Shown: positions 1-10,852, numbered from the stretch's first letter. The stretch is DNA of 64,000 nt from Nitzschia sp. pyKryTriq1 (GCA_956465555.1 OY101117.1:3162001-3226000); one strand, 5' to 3'. Numbers and translations: made by a program. The notes: generated from the letters alone by a model not told the origin.

Positions 1-1
1 T

Positions 2-796
2 GGATGTGCCTTTGGAGCATTTATCGCAAGTGGTCAAACCTGTATTGCGGGTACGCGTATTTTGGTACAGTATTCCATATACAACAAACTGCTTTCCAAG
101 TTAGTCGAAAAGACCAAGGTATTTTGTATGGGAGAGCCCATGGATATGGCGACGACTATCGGTCCCATCATCACGAAGCGACACATGAATTGGATCCATG
201 ATACCATCGAGTCTAGTATGGCGAAGGATGAAAAAATACTACAAATATTGTGTGGCGGGAAACGATTTGAAGGGTTCGAGGGCGATCTGGCTGAATTGAA
301 CGATGGAAACTACTACGAACCGACCATCATTGCTGTTTCCCCCGATATTATTTCTCAAATGACGACGCAAGAAGAAGAGTCCTCATCAATGATGACGATG
401 GCGATCCAAAGCGTCTCAGCAGTCCATCATACAAGCGACGTCTTTCAAAAGGAGCTCTTTGGGCCAGTGGTCGTTCTCGCCCCCTTTTTCGATCAAAATC
501 ACGCAACTGCGTTGGCGAACGACACAGACTTTAGCTTGGGATGTTCCATTTGGACAAAGGATCTGATTCAAGGGCATCAAATGGCGGACAAGGTGAAAGC
601 AGGAATTGTATGGATCAACGATCACCACAAGAACCACCCGAGCAGTCCGTGGGGAGGCTTGACGAAAATGTCAGGAATTGGTCGGGAAAACGGTCTTGAC
701 GCCTTTCGAGAATACACTCAGGCCAAGAGTGTCGTTATCAATTGCAACGAGTTCACAAGTGATTGGTTCCAAGACCCCAACGCCAGATACAACTAG
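2..796 (+). CDS. Aldehyde dehydrogenase family protein, C-terminal part (5' end outside window)
   Basis: The reading frame is open from base 2, so the gene starts upstream of the window. It encodes the last ~265 residues of an NAD(P)-dependent aldehyde dehydrogenase, which oxidises an aldehyde to a carboxylic acid. The catalytic cysteine is visible in the SGQTCIAGTR stretch (Cys codon at 41-43). Downstream are the E-L-F-G-P-V-V motif, the W-I-N-D segment and the P-W-G-G-x-x-x-S-G-I-G-R-E signature with the closing E-Y-T-Q, all in family order and at normal spacing. The acidic, Ser/Met-rich insertion before E-L-F-G-P (about bases 340-440) is longer than in most members. Substrate cannot be told; the WINDHHKN loop is in the position that varies between betaine-aldehyde-type and other classes. 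The first in-frame Met (base 62) is internal and not a start. Confidence 0.93.
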   Translation, partial: GCAFGAFIASGQTCIAGTRILVQYSIYNKLLSKLVEKTKVFCMGEPMDMATTIGPIITKRHMNWIHDTIESSMAKDEKILQILCGGKRFEGFEGDLAELNDGNYYEPTIIAVSPDIISQMTTQEEESSSMMTMAIQSVSAVHHTSDVFQKELFGPVVVLAPFFDQNHATALANDTDFSLGCSIWTKDLIQGHQMADKVKAGIVWINDHHKNHPSSPWGGLTKMSGIGRENGLDAFREYTQAKSVVINCNEFTSDWFQDPNARYN

Positions 797-1763
797 TGTA
801 GCACGTACCATAGAGTTAGTACTAGACGGGGTCAAAGTAGTATGGCTATTGTTGGAGGAGCTACTTCTTGTACCTGATAGTACTACAGTCCTGGAATATC
901 TCAAAGAATTGGCTGGTACCAAGAATACCAGCAAAGAAGAACAATTATAGACTCTAACTAGCTATCAAGCCTACTCTAGTAGAGAGTAGATTACCGGTAG
1001 TAGTAGCGCTCTCCTCTTGGAGTACCGGTATATCTTACGGCAGCGAAAAGGCGCTTTGTCTTACAATATTGCAGTACTGTACTGCTACAGTACCGGTACG
1101 AGTAGCTGTACTACTAGTAGTAGCAACTATCCATACCGTGGATACCCCCAACGAACAAAGGGAAGACAAGAAGTCGAACGAACACAAGTTGAGCCGATAC
1201 CGAAGAGAGACGACCGATGAATCTCATAAGATCATCGAGTCGACAACCAATATCGCAACTTCGGATTTCTAGATTAGTTGGATACCAGACAGCCAACGCC
1301 TCCTACTAGACAATGAACCAGAACTGGTGCAGATTTCTCTACTACGAAAACACGTTTGGGTAAGGGGTAAGGGTACTATTCTCGAAAGAGGACAAATTTG
1401 CTATGCAAATCGAAATCGACTAGCCAGGGACATGGGCCAGCGAAATATTCTACCATCTACTACATCATCGGTCTACAGTGCGCCATCATCTCGTACTGTA
1501 AATTCTCCCAATTTTGATGTTAAGGTGGATATGTAGCCTCAGTGCCATGGGCTGGAATTTTTGATTCCACGTGGCCAAAAAGGAATCCTCTATGATGGAA
1601 CTCTCGCAATAGCAAACCAAAAGGAAAAAGAATAATCAATAGAGATTCCATGATGAAATTTTTATATGTTATTCATGTACTAAGATAGAATAAAGTAGAA
1701 GACATAAATGGTGACCATTGGTTGAACTTTCAGCAACGCGGGATTTCATTTCTCGCGACAAAT
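797..1763. other. Intergenic, no supported gene; short-palindrome-rich
   Basis: Short open frames occur but none has recognisable protein features. The DNA is rich in overlapping short words such as TAGTAGTAG, AGTACTAG and TACCGGTA (for example 960-1110). Confidence 0.6.
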
Positions 1764-2060
1764 TTAGCGGTCGAAGTGCCCCATGTACTGCTCGTCCCGG
1801 TCGGGGTAGACCGAGCGGACGCCTGCCAAAATGCAGGGCGAAAGCTTCACGCGATTTCCGCGTCCCAGCGGTCCGAAAAGGTGCATCACAAGCTGTCGAT
1901 AAAGCAGCTTGCGAGCATGCGATCGGTCCGCTTTTTCGTCCTCGCGACGCGGCTCTTCGACCACATTGCACACAAAAGGGTAGACCTGGAGCCATTCGCA
2001 GACGACTTCACCACAGTCGTCACAGGCGAATGGCTCATCAGGCTCTGGCTCTTGCTCTGG
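1764..2060 (-). pseudogene. P2X7 intracellular-tail-like domain fragment (possible mobile-element relic)
   Basis: Reading leftwards from about 2060 to the stop at 1764-1766, the translation has a C-D-D-C-G pair, a V-C-N-V-V-E-E-P stretch, then L-L-Y-R-Q-L-V-M with L-G-R-G-N-R-V, S-P-C-I-L-A-G-V-R-S-V-Y-P and a final Q-Y-M-G-H-F. This order (Cys pair, YRQ, LG-x-x-N-R, P-C-x-x-x-x-I/V-R-x-x-F/Y-P, Y-x-G-F) matches the cytoplasmic 'ballast' domain of P2X7 and the many stand-alone proteins carrying it. No in-frame Met precedes it before a stop, so it is either a last exon (a pyrimidine-rich stretch ending in CAG lies just upstream on this strand) or a truncated copy. No other P2X part is present, so no ion-channel function is implied. 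Confidence 0.45.
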
Positions 2061-2089
2061 CTCTGGCAGGTGCAGTTGATTCAGAAGGC

Positions 2090-2685
2090 ATGCGGCGGAA
2101 AGATGTTCGAAAATTATTGAGAAAGAAGAATTCGGAAAGTGTCAAAGAGAAAAAGGCGCGGGGGAGAAAGAAGCGCGAGAAAAGGAGCAACCAACGCGCA
2201 AAACTGGTCAGGGATCAAGAGAAGTCGCTGACTCACGAACGAGGCCAAGGATCAACGGTAGCAACTGGAGGCGAGAATTTATGTGAATCTACTACCGGCA
2301 CGAGTACTAGTACTGGTACTTCTACGAGTACTGCGAGCACGGGCGCTGTCATGTGCCCTTTCTGCGGTTTGAGTGGACACAAAACAACACGTTCAAAGAA
2401 ATGCAAACGAAACAACACAGTAATTATTGGAGAAGCGTCCTCGTCGCCTGGTGAGTTGCTGTTCGAGTTATTACGGAGTTTCGATTTCCACTGCGCGCTC
2501 AACTGCTCATTTGCGATTTTATTTGTGGTACTCATACGTCGTTCAATTTGTGTACGAAACACACAGAGGGAATCCTGGACGACGCGCGCGAAGATTCTCC
2601 AGATCCACAGGACTCATCCGAATACAATTTTGGCGACGAGGATTCCGTTGAGATGAATTTGGCGACTGCTATGGAGCTCGACTGA
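2090..2685 (+). CDS. Hypothetical zinc-knuckle protein, two exons
   Basis: Exon 1 (2090-2450) runs from ATG through a very basic helix-like region (many R/K) and a Thr/Ser/Gly stretch to a zinc knuckle of the form C-P-F-C-G-L-S-G-H-K-T-x-x-S-K-K-C. A GTGAGT donor follows at 2451; a CAG acceptor ending at 2566 restores frame (phase 1) to an acidic C-terminal tail ending at the TGA at 2683-2685. The spliced product is 159 residues. The knuckle type is common in transposon-encoded and nucleic-acid-binding proteins of protists. The start is uncertain: an in-frame ATG near 2030 would add a short Ala/Leu stretch, but that overlaps the opposite-strand P2X7-like reading frame. Function unknown; the neighbourhood suggests a mobile-element origin. 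Confidence 0.4.
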
Positions 2686-3838
2686 ATTCCTCTAGGAGAC
2701 GAGGATGACTGACTCGGCATGTCGCCAAAATTTGCAACTAGTTAGAACAGACACACATACAACTTTTCGCAACAAATCTTTGGTATTAGTAGCCGGGCAT
2801 GCTACTGCTACATAGCTATCTGTGAATTTTGGTCCAGATTCACCTATTTGGATGGAGAGTGGAATGCCAATCCCATAACTAAAACTTTGGCCTGCGACCA
2901 TATTTAGCATATGGATACGAATAAAGTTGAATATTGAAAGTTTCAGCAATGTTGGATATTCATTGATGTAGAAGGGCATGATCGTCTAGCAAAATAGTTC
3001 GGACATTCTACGCGCACATGTACCAGAGTCTACGTGTGACGTCAGCTTTTGGGCTATATTAGTACCCAGGGTACATATCCACCTTAACATGATTAAGAAA
3101 TCGACTACGTCGACTAGCGAGCGTGCGAGAATCACCTCTCCAATCTCGCATACACCAGTACATACGTACTGGTACCGTGCGAACTAAGTTCGTACTGTAT
3201 TGCTATTAGTAATACTGTAGCTACTCTACTCTACCGGTAGTTGACGACTAAAAGTACCGGTACAGTACTGTACTTGTAGTATTTTGACGGCCTTTCGGGA
3301 AACTCCGAGCGCTACGTGCAGCTGGCGACAATGGCGACAGAGCAGACTCCGAGTCGAGTCGTCGGCTAAAGTTGCCTTCGTCGCTTTTGAACTTCAACAC
3401 ACATGGTAATATTTTCCGTTCGTTATGCTGGTCGCCACCAAAAGGCTATTGTTTCCAGTCGTTCTCGAGGACCCGGGAATTGAAACTTCTGTCCTTCAAT
3501 AACAAAAATGGGCTTCTTTTACTTGCTGATGAAAATCGTCCCCTTCTGTTGATTCCGATTCCGATCTTGTTGTTTTGATAATACAGTAATATGATGGTGA
3601 TGGGTGGCTGCGAAGCTTACCGTATGATAATAGCATGCAGATACAGTACTCGTAGCGAGCAGCGAGTAGACTACGGTGTTCATTTTTTACCGGCACAGTC
3701 CTCATTCATTGATCTGAATGAATCATCGTCCTCTGAGCATTGTACATAACTCCTCTTTTCGATAGACTCTCTGGCTAGTCTAGTAGACTACTGTTCGATA
3801 CGCGATACAAGTATTCGTACAAGCCAAATCTGAAGACG
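2686..3838. other. Intergenic; probable upstream region of the GH99-like gene
   Basis: No convincing gene. Contains a dense cluster of short palindromes (3160-3290, with overlapping GTACTGTAC and ACCGGT words). A 95-residue open frame on the minus strand (2692-2979) has no recognisable features. Confidence 0.55.
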
Positions 3839-6655
3839 ATGAGCGCAACAGGCTTTCTTCGTGCAACGTTGTTTCTCCTGTGGTCGTGGGGTTTCCCCGG
3901 CACTCGAGCTCAAAATATCTTCCGATATACTAACACCGCATTCAAATCGCACCCACCCAAGCCTCCAGCGGATATCACGGTCGGGGCATATTACTATCCT
4001 TGGTATTATCGCCATTTCGAAGTGGACAAAAAGGGCTTCAACGTGAGCAAAGAGGGCTATGTTCGCAGGATGCTTGTCCCTCGTCAGGAGATTCGACTCG
4101 GAGAGTACGATGATAGACAAGTTTCCGTCATTGAGCAGCACCTCGAATGGAGCCGCCAAGCGAATATAAAAGTATGGGTTTCGTCTTGGTGGGGACCCAA
4201 CACCGACACGGACGCGTTCCTAAGGGATTTGGCATTTCACGCGGTTCCCAATACCAAGTTGAACTTGGGCGACCACAAGATTGCCATTCTGTACGAGACA
4301 ACGGGAAGGATCAAAGAGTCGGAAGGATACAATGTCACGAAACGCGTTCCAGATGATTTTGAGTACATCTGCAATAATAAGAAGTATACTCAACATCCAA
4401 ACTACTACAAGATCAATGGAAGACCGGTCATTGTGATCTACCTTACCCGTCTATTGGATGGGAAGGACCTTTTGGATGACGTGATTCCGATCATTCGCGA
4501 AAAGTGCAAAGACGTTTACATCATTGGGGATCAAGTCTGGGGAAATCCGCCGACTAAAACTCTGGACTATTTGGACGCAATCACGAACTACGACGTCTAT
4601 GGAAACATGGGTCGGCCAAAATATGCAGAGCAGAGTCGTGTCGATCAGTACTACAACAGGTCGGCCCAATGGAAGAATTACGCTGCCCAACATAAAACCT
4701 TTTTTGTCCCTGCTGTTTCACCTGGTTTCAACGATCGAGGCGTTCGCTTGGAAGCCAACCATACTGCACTGTCGCGTCGCCTAGCAGCTAATTCGCAGGA
4801 GGGTACGCTCTTTGCTGCTCAGCTTGTGCAAGCAAATAAATTGTTGGATCCCGGAGCGGGCTATCTTCTGTTGGTCAACTCATTCAACGAGTGGCACGAA
4901 GATACCCAAATTGAACCATGTGATGGATTAAACTCAACACAGCCTTATGAGCTAACAGGAGGGTTGCAATATGTTGGATACGGAACGTTGTATTTGGACA
5001 TCTTGGCCACCTACACCAGTTCCAAGCTGACGCCCGTATCGACGCGCCCGATTGTGTTCACGGGTAAACCAGTTGCCAAAAAGGTCACGGTGGGGGCCTA
5101 CTACTGGTCATGGCTGACGGAAGAACATTTTGAAACGGGTCTACGAGGCCAATTGGATCCGCCACAGACGTCTACATTCTCACTATCAGCCGACCCGATC
5201 CCTGAAGATCTTCGCATCTCATGGCAGGCCAATATTCGACTATGGATCACGCCCTGGGAAAAAGAGGGACACACGTCGGACGTTGGTGCACGATCCCTTT
5301 TTAACAGTACCTATCTACGCGATTCCGGGCACAAACTTGCTCTTCATTACTATGTGAAGAATCGAGTCGATAACATCTCGGGGAAAGGAAGTAACGTCTA
5401 CAAGGATGTTAGCTACCTCTGTGGACGGTTTTTCAAGCATGCCAGTTACTATCGAACCTCTTCAGGAAACAAGCCGGTCTTGTTCATTGGTCTGACGAGA
5501 GCACTTTCCGATAGTAACTTAACCACGACTGTCAATAATATTCGGATGGCATCGACAGCCTGTGGTGAGCAACTCTATCTGGTGGGCGACCAAGTCTGGG
5601 GCCCGGCGCCTATGGCTGGCCCCTATTTTCCGTTCTCAAAGCTTGACGCGGTCATGAATCACGATGTATTTGGATACATGGACGAACCTGCAGGGTATGC
5701 AGGCTCTAGCCGACTCGACAAATACTACGAGGAGCAACGACAGTGGCGTATTGCTGCGTGGAATGAAGGCACGTCCTTCGTTCCTACGGTGATCCCGGGC
5801 TTCAATGATCGGGCTGCTCGAACCAGCAATATGGCAATGTCACGTATTTTGAATGAGGGTGGCGCAGAAGGAAGCTTCTTCAATGCGTCGTTGGACAAGG
5901 CTAAACACTTGTTGAATCCAGAACTCGACGACATGATTTTGATTCATTCCCTTAATCACTTTCAAGAGGACACCCAGATTTATCCAGTATGTGGAAAGGA
6001 CACCGATATGCCGATGACCCTAACCCAGAATCTCACATATGCGGCTTACGAAAGTCTGTATCTGGACCTCATGAAAATGCGTTTTGGCTCCTATCATGAC
6101 CCCAGCTTTCCTACTTTGTCAGTCTATGCGTGCCCAAGCCCAGCACCAAGTCTGACGCCCTCGGCATCGCCCAAACCTACCCAGTCAGCACAGCCAAGCT
6201 CTTCGCCTAGTACTCCTATTCCCTCCTTGAGTCCGAGTACGAGTCCTTCTCAAATCCCAAGTGCCGGGCCAAGCATCAACGTGTGCTTTGATAGCAGGAC
6301 CTTCGTGGCCACAGATGGAAGAACTTGTGCTACTCTCAAACAAAGCAATTGCGGTAAAACATTGGACTCGACAGGGAGGAGTGCGATCCACGCGTGCCCA
6401 ATCAAGTGCGGAAAGTGCACACCCAGACCAACTCTTCGGCCCACTCCTCCTCCTACAGAACTGAATTGTACGCCTCAACAGACATGGCAGGATAGTAAAA
6501 AGACCACCACTTGCCTTACTATCAACACTGCACTTTCGCGGGGCGGGCCTGTCGATTCATTGTGTGCGAAGGCTAATAAAACGAAAATAACGGGTTACGT
6601 CGCTTGCCCCGCAGAATGCAATGCGAACTGCCGAAAAGTCATAGTAAGAAATTAA
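3839..6655 (+). CDS. Secreted protein with two tandem GH99-like (endo-mannosidase/WbsX-type) domains
   Basis: A 938-residue, apparently intronless gene. Residues 1-25 form a secretory signal ending in T-R-A-Q. Two homologous domains follow, about 45-395 and 415-765. Each opens with V-G-A-Y-Y-(Y/W) and has a Q-A-N-I-(K/R)-(V/L)-W segment, a (V/I)-G-D-Q-V-W-G block, a D-(V/A)-x-(T/M)-N-(Y/H)-D-V-(Y/F)-G block and a P-G-F-N-D-R block. The first closes with S-F-N-E-W-H-E-D-T-Q-I-E-P, typical of GH99/WbsX-like glycoside hydrolases; the second has S-L-N-H-F-Q-E-D-T-Q-I-Y-P, losing N-E-W. Then come a Ser/Pro-rich linker and two Cys-rich modules with C-P-x-x-C-x-x-C endings. Likely acts in the secretory route or cell wall on mannose-containing glycans (inference). 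It ends 72 bp from the opposing sulfotransferase gene. Confidence 0.82.
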   Translation: MSATGFLRATLFLLWSWGFPGTRAQNIFRYTNTAFKSHPPKPPADITVGAYYYPWYYRHFEVDKKGFNVSKEGYVRRMLVPRQEIRLGEYDDRQVSVIEQHLEWSRQANIKVWVSSWWGPNTDTDAFLRDLAFHAVPNTKLNLGDHKIAILYETTGRIKESEGYNVTKRVPDDFEYICNNKKYTQHPNYYKINGRPVIVIYLTRLLDGKDLLDDVIPIIREKCKDVYIIGDQVWGNPPTKTLDYLDAITNYDVYGNMGRPKYAEQSRVDQYYNRSAQWKNYAAQHKTFFVPAVSPGFNDRGVRLEANHTALSRRLAANSQEGTLFAAQLVQANKLLDPGAGYLLLVNSFNEWHEDTQIEPCDGLNSTQPYELTGGLQYVGYGTLYLDILATYTSSKLTPVSTRPIVFTGKPVAKKVTVGAYYWSWLTEEHFETGLRGQLDPPQTSTFSLSADPIPEDLRISWQANIRLWITPWEKEGHTSDVGARSLFNSTYLRDSGHKLALHYYVKNRVDNISGKGSNVYKDVSYLCGRFFKHASYYRTSSGNKPVLFIGLTRALSDSNLTTTVNNIRMASTACGEQLYLVGDQVWGPAPMAGPYFPFSKLDAVMNHDVFGYMDEPAGYAGSSRLDKYYEEQRQWRIAAWNEGTSFVPTVIPGFNDRAARTSNMAMSRILNEGGAEGSFFNASLDKAKHLLNPELDDMILIHSLNHFQEDTQIYPVCGKDTDMPMTLTQNLTYAAYESLYLDLMKMRFGSYHDPSFPTLSVYACPSPAPSLTPSASPKPTQSAQPSSSPSTPIPSLSPSTSPSQIPSAGPSINVCFDSRTFVATDGRTCATLKQSNCGKTLDSTGRSAIHACPIKCGKCTPRPTLRPTPPPTELNCTPQQTWQDSKKTTTCLTINTALSRGGPVDSLCAKANKTKITGYVACPAECNANCRKVIVRN

Positions 6656-6727
6656 AAAATTATGGCACCTCGTGAGTCTACTACTCTATAGTAGTTTTAG
6701 CAGTCTTTCTCCGTTTAGTACTAGTGG

Positions 6728-7999
6728 CTAATCTCGATTATCGACTTCGTCATCATCGTCGTCGTGAGAAGAAGTGAAGTACCTTCGGAGCAGTGCCCAG
6801 GTCTCTTCAGAAGCAATTTCCTTGATGAGATGTTTTACTTCATGTTGAACGGAATTGTCAAAGAAAGAATCTCGATAAGTCTTTCCAGATTTGAATGGCA
6901 TAGGATCAAACTCCCGACTTTGGCCAAGGAAATCAAGAATTTGATCGACAGTTCGATTGTATGTAGTCCCGTAGTTTTCATAGTGGACGGTGAGCACCGC
7001 CAGATTTCGCTTCTTTATCAATTCCACGGCATAGTTGTGCCACTGAGTATAACGAAAAAACTCACCGTGACAAGGTACATGTAAGTAAGGGAATGGATCG
7101 TAGGGAAGTAATGATAGCGTCTCATTCGAGATCTCAACATCCTTCTTTGTCCCTGTGTGCGTCTTGTTCCAGAATATGTTATCGATTGATTCGCACCACG
7201 CCTTAACACCTTTTTTTGACTTCATAAAAGCCTCCAGCTGTTCCTGGGATAGATGGGTGAACTCTTTTATGTGTTTATTGCGAAATCCTAGATGCATTCT
7301 CGAGATTACGTTATCAAATGGGTCCCGAATCAAATGAATAGCGCTGTCAACCAATCCTTCCACTTCGTAGAGGGCGTGACGTTTATTTCGCTTTGACGAA
7401 GATTTTGTCTTGTCCTTTTTTTGATGCGTTTCTCGGCATCCATCAAGGAATGTCTCAAAAGTTCGTACAGATTCTCCCACAGATTCTTTGTCGTCGTATC
7501 CAGTACAATGTGTCTTGCAGAGGACTCTCTTCGGCGGTAGAGACAGGCCGGGATTGAGTTTCCAAGGACCCTTCTGGACATGATCACTATGCAGCTCTGT
7601 CAGGCGAATGGGCACCGGATCCCCGTATTCTTGCGGTATCTCCAAGGCATAATTGGTGGCAGTCGATGACCCACTTATTGATTGTGTGTTTGCCATTGTA
7701 TAGGACGTTCCGCTATTGGGAAAACTCATCAACCAGGTGACGCTTGGCTCGGGCGGCTGGTAAGCTTCTTCTGTTTTGTTGTTATCATGTTTCGTTTTTC
7801 CAGAGAATACGACACTACCAATTTGATCATCATGAACTCTGGCTGCAGTTTGTGTTTTCTCACCGCCGCCATACTTATGCTGGGACGAAGACAGATCCAA
7901 GCTCGGCAGCCGTGAGTCCCTGTCTATCGACACCATCAGCAACACCGCGAGTGCACCGAAGAAGCCCACTGCAGCCGACCAACACGAAGTTCTCGTCAT
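6728..7999 (-). CDS. Type II membrane sulfotransferase-like protein
   Basis: The first ATG is at 7999, giving 423 residues. A hydrophobic anchor (about residues 7-24) follows a short N-terminus, as in Golgi type II enzymes. The 5'-phosphosulfate-binding loop appears as S-F-P-N-S-G-T-S-Y, and the 3'-phosphate-binding motif as H-L-I-R-D-P-F-D-N-V-I-S-R. The C-terminal third keeps the H-Y-E-N-Y and L-D-F-L-G segments of PAPS-dependent carbohydrate sulfotransferases, which move sulfate from PAPS to a hydroxyl. The insert between the two motifs has a Lys/Ser-rich low-complexity stretch. Acceptor unknown; sulfated polysaccharides are abundant in diatoms. It is convergent with the GH99-like gene; whether both act on cell-surface glycans is only a guess from proximity. 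Confidence 0.85.
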   Translation of the reverse strand: MTRTSCWSAAVGFFGALAVLLMVSIDRDSRLPSLDLSSSQHKYGGGEKTQTAARVHDDQIGSVVFSGKTKHDNNKTEEAYQPPEPSVTWLMSFPNSGTSYTMANTQSISGSSTATNYALEIPQEYGDPVPIRLTELHSDHVQKGPWKLNPGLSLPPKRVLCKTHCTGYDDKESVGESVRTFETFLDGCRETHQKKDKTKSSSKRNKRHALYEVEGLVDSAIHLIRDPFDNVISRMHLGFRNKHIKEFTHLSQEQLEAFMKSKKGVKAWCESIDNIFWNKTHTGTKKDVEISNETLSLLPYDPFPYLHVPCHGEFFRYTQWHNYAVELIKKRNLAVLTVHYENYGTTYNRTVDQILDFLGQSREFDPMPFKSGKTYRDSFFDNSVQHEVKHLIKEIASEETWALLRRYFTSSHDDDDDEVDNRD

Positions 8000-9306
8000 T
8001 GTCGATTTTGTTACCACTTTCGTACTTGTACCATCCTTGCCAATTTCAAATTACCTCGTTACCTTGTACCATTCTTGCCAATAGTGATGGTGTAAAAATC
8101 GCCGAAAGTCCACGCTCACGCACGGCCGAAAAAGTGAGATGACCAAAAATTTTGGCGCCCAAAAAATCGAAGGAACATTATTTAACTGTATTATTTTTGC
8201 TCCTGCGGCCTGCCGGCGCGGCGAGTGGGGAGGCTGGCAGCCACGCGGGACGCAATTCGTGAACGAATTGTTGATACATGTTTTACAGGAGTAGTCTACG
8301 TATGTATACTATATTCTACCGGAACAGTACGTACAACTGCTGCTCTAGCTAGTACCGACCCGAGAGAGATCATTCATCGTAAAGCAGCGAAAAAGTGCAT
8401 TGCCTCTACTAGTCTAATTTAGCTGCTGCTTTGATGTTCGAGAGGGAAGATCATCTCTCTCCTCTCTCGTGCCGAAGCGACGACATAAGCCACGTTAGTA
8501 AAGCTAGTACTATGAACTACTACGTGCAGTGCCACCACAATAATATTGTATCCTCTTTCTCTACCCGTAGTATGCTAGTAGTCCTGCTGGTACTCTCGAG
8601 ACGACTTGGATTCTACCCATTTGGATATAGAGAGTGCATGCACAGTGCGGTACTCGTACACCCGGTCGAGTAGTACTAGTTGTAGATCTACAGTTAGTCG
8701 TCTTCTCTACCAAAGAGTACTAGCTAGTACAACGCACTCGCTCTCCAACCCCTCTGGTAGTGGAACGACTTTCTTGATCATGAGGAGGGGGACAACATTT
8801 CTAGAGAGGTGATGAACCATATGATTGTTACATACTCGGAACGTCATGATCATCGACGATCATATATATTTTGTGGTAATAATTCATTTCTAGATAGTCT
8901 TCTTACGAGTTCTTGGCTGCATACCGGTCCTCGCTCTACTGTGAGTTTCCTCTTCTCGATGAGCACGAACGCAGTCGGTCGACATCGATCACCACAAGCT
9001 GATTGTTGTTTGTTTGGCAATAAAGAAAGGAGCGGGTAAAATCCTTGACCTGAACATAGGCAAGCGGCCTTGTGGTTGCGGAGCGATATAAAACAGCAGC
9101 CACTACTTGTATTCGTAATGGAGACAACTACGTACTCTCTAGGCATCGCTCATACATTACTGTACGCACAAACTAAAAAACGATAACAGTCAGTGGGGGG
9201 CTGGCATGACACAAACATGAAAGACGAAAATACGACGTTGAGACAAGCACATGAAGATTGGCAGTGGACGCTGCTTCCTCGATTTTCAATAGATTGGCAT
9301 CTAATT
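8000..9306. other. Intergenic, no supported gene
   Basis: The first part is the promoter side of the sulfotransferase gene. The rest (8230-9150) holds clusters of TAGTAC/CTAGTA words. Short open frames lack any recognisable feature. Confidence 0.55.
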
Positions 9307-9827
9307 TTAAATCTCAGCGGCGTCAGCTTGCTTTTGAAGGAAATCCAAAAGAACGGAGAGAGCACGCGTCTCTTCTCCGAAGTCGGTGACAACGGCGCAC
9401 GAAGTTCGGACTGCCTTCTTGACCGAGCCATCGTCGTCAAGCTTGGCAAGACCGCACCAGGCGCCAAGATCCTTTCCTGCTTCGACCATCACAACATGGA
9501 CCTCACCCTCGGCGCAAAGACCCTTGATGAGCTTCTTGTACTCATCGTTCTCGCAGTCCTTGGCCAAGCAGCACAAACGGGCTGTTCGGCGATCCAAGGC
9601 CTTGGCGCATTCATGAAGACCCTTCTTGAGTCCACCATGGATCATGGCCTTTTCAAGAACCTGAACGTTGGAAGGAAGAAAAGGAAATCGGTTAGAAACG
9701 AGATGGGCTGTGGCAATCAAAAATGGGACGGGTCTGTGAAATCGCTCACCTCTTTCAAAGCGTCAAGGACGCTCATTTCAACCTCCTCCACAGGGGCAGG
9801 GGCTTCTGCAACTTCTTCGTCGGCCAT
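9307..9827 (-). CDS. RPS12: 40S ribosomal protein S12 (eS12), two exons
   Basis: Exon 1 (9827-9750) encodes 26 residues beginning M-A-D-E-E and ending A-L-K-E. A GTGAGC donor and a pyrimidine-rich CAG acceptor bound an 89-bp intron (9749-9661). Exon 2 (9660-9307) continues V-L-E-K-A-M-I-H-G-G-L-K-K-G-L-H-E and holds the family core A-R-L-C-x-L-A-x-D-C, K-K-L-I-K-G-L-C-A-E, and L-G-A-W-C-G-L-A-K-x-D. The product is 143 residues, normal for eS12, a small-subunit protein of the L7Ae-like fold. The acidic Ala/Glu/Pro N-terminus is usual for the eukaryotic family. The intron sits early in the gene, as in many ribosomal protein genes. Confidence 0.97.
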
Positions 9828-10852
9828 GGTGTCTGATTAAAGTTTTGATGAAATAAATGATGGACTAAAAGTGCCGAGACTAGTTTGACTCTCACACTAC
9901 GTTGCTAAAAGACGCAGGGTCCTCGAATGGAAACAACTCCACTTTGGATGAAAAGAGGCAAACTCCATCGGATTGTGCTTTTGGGGCTGGCGACAGCTCG
10001 TCGTTGCACGTTGCTTTCAGTACTAACGCTACAGGATAGCTGACAGGTTATGAGTCAAGTAAATGGTGGCCGCAGTAAAAAATAGATTTTAGTCCATTGA
10101 ATCGATATCTTAGTACGTAGTAGAGTACTAGCTACTCTACTAGTAGTAGGTATAATAAGTACTCGTAGTGAGTAGCGACCACGACGACTCTACCCTACTA
10201 GTATACTTTTAGTCTAAGAGTACGAAAGACGACGGAAGTCCAAGGAGTAGCAAGCACCTCTTCTTTCTATAAGCCCACAGCCAGGTACATGTTGGTCTAC
10301 TCTACCAGGTACAGAACATTGTACAAGTACTTGTACTACTTCCAAAGATGAGTTCTATCTACTAGTACTACTAGTAGAGACCAGATCTTCTAGTAGTAGA
10401 GTAGCTCTCTCCTAGTAGCTAGAGAAGGCTGACAAGCGCGCCTCACATCCTGGCGGATACAAAGAAATGCGAGAATGTTGGTTAAAACATTATATCTGGA
10501 TCCTCCCTCGAAATTGTTCAACGTAGTATTAACCTTTGGAAAAAAGGCTTGCGATGAAGACTGCGCTCTACTAGAGATCGACGTTCTCAAATCTTTTAAT
10601 GAAACCATTTCACTGCTAACACAAATAGTACTATGGTATAACAAAATTTCGTGGTCGTTCCCCAAATGGCACCTCCCGAGAAGACACTCTGCGCAAGCCA
10701 TCTTCCGACGTTTCCCAACACGATTCCACAATCAGTGAGCATAAATCACACCCGGATCTATCGATCAAGACATGCAACAAAATTGAAAAGGCCACAGTCG
10801 TTTTCTCCCTAATCGAATGGAAAACAGTACTGAACCCACGATGATCGCTTGG
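9828..10852. other. Intergenic, no supported gene
   Basis: Contains the promoter side of RPS12 and a long run of CTACTAGTAG-type words (10105-10410). The open frames near 10390-10740 are antisense to one another and show no domain. Confidence 0.55.

Noticed and set aside
2692-2979. 95-codon minus-strand frame as a small gene
   Set aside because: No recognisable feature; adjacent to decayed element DNA.
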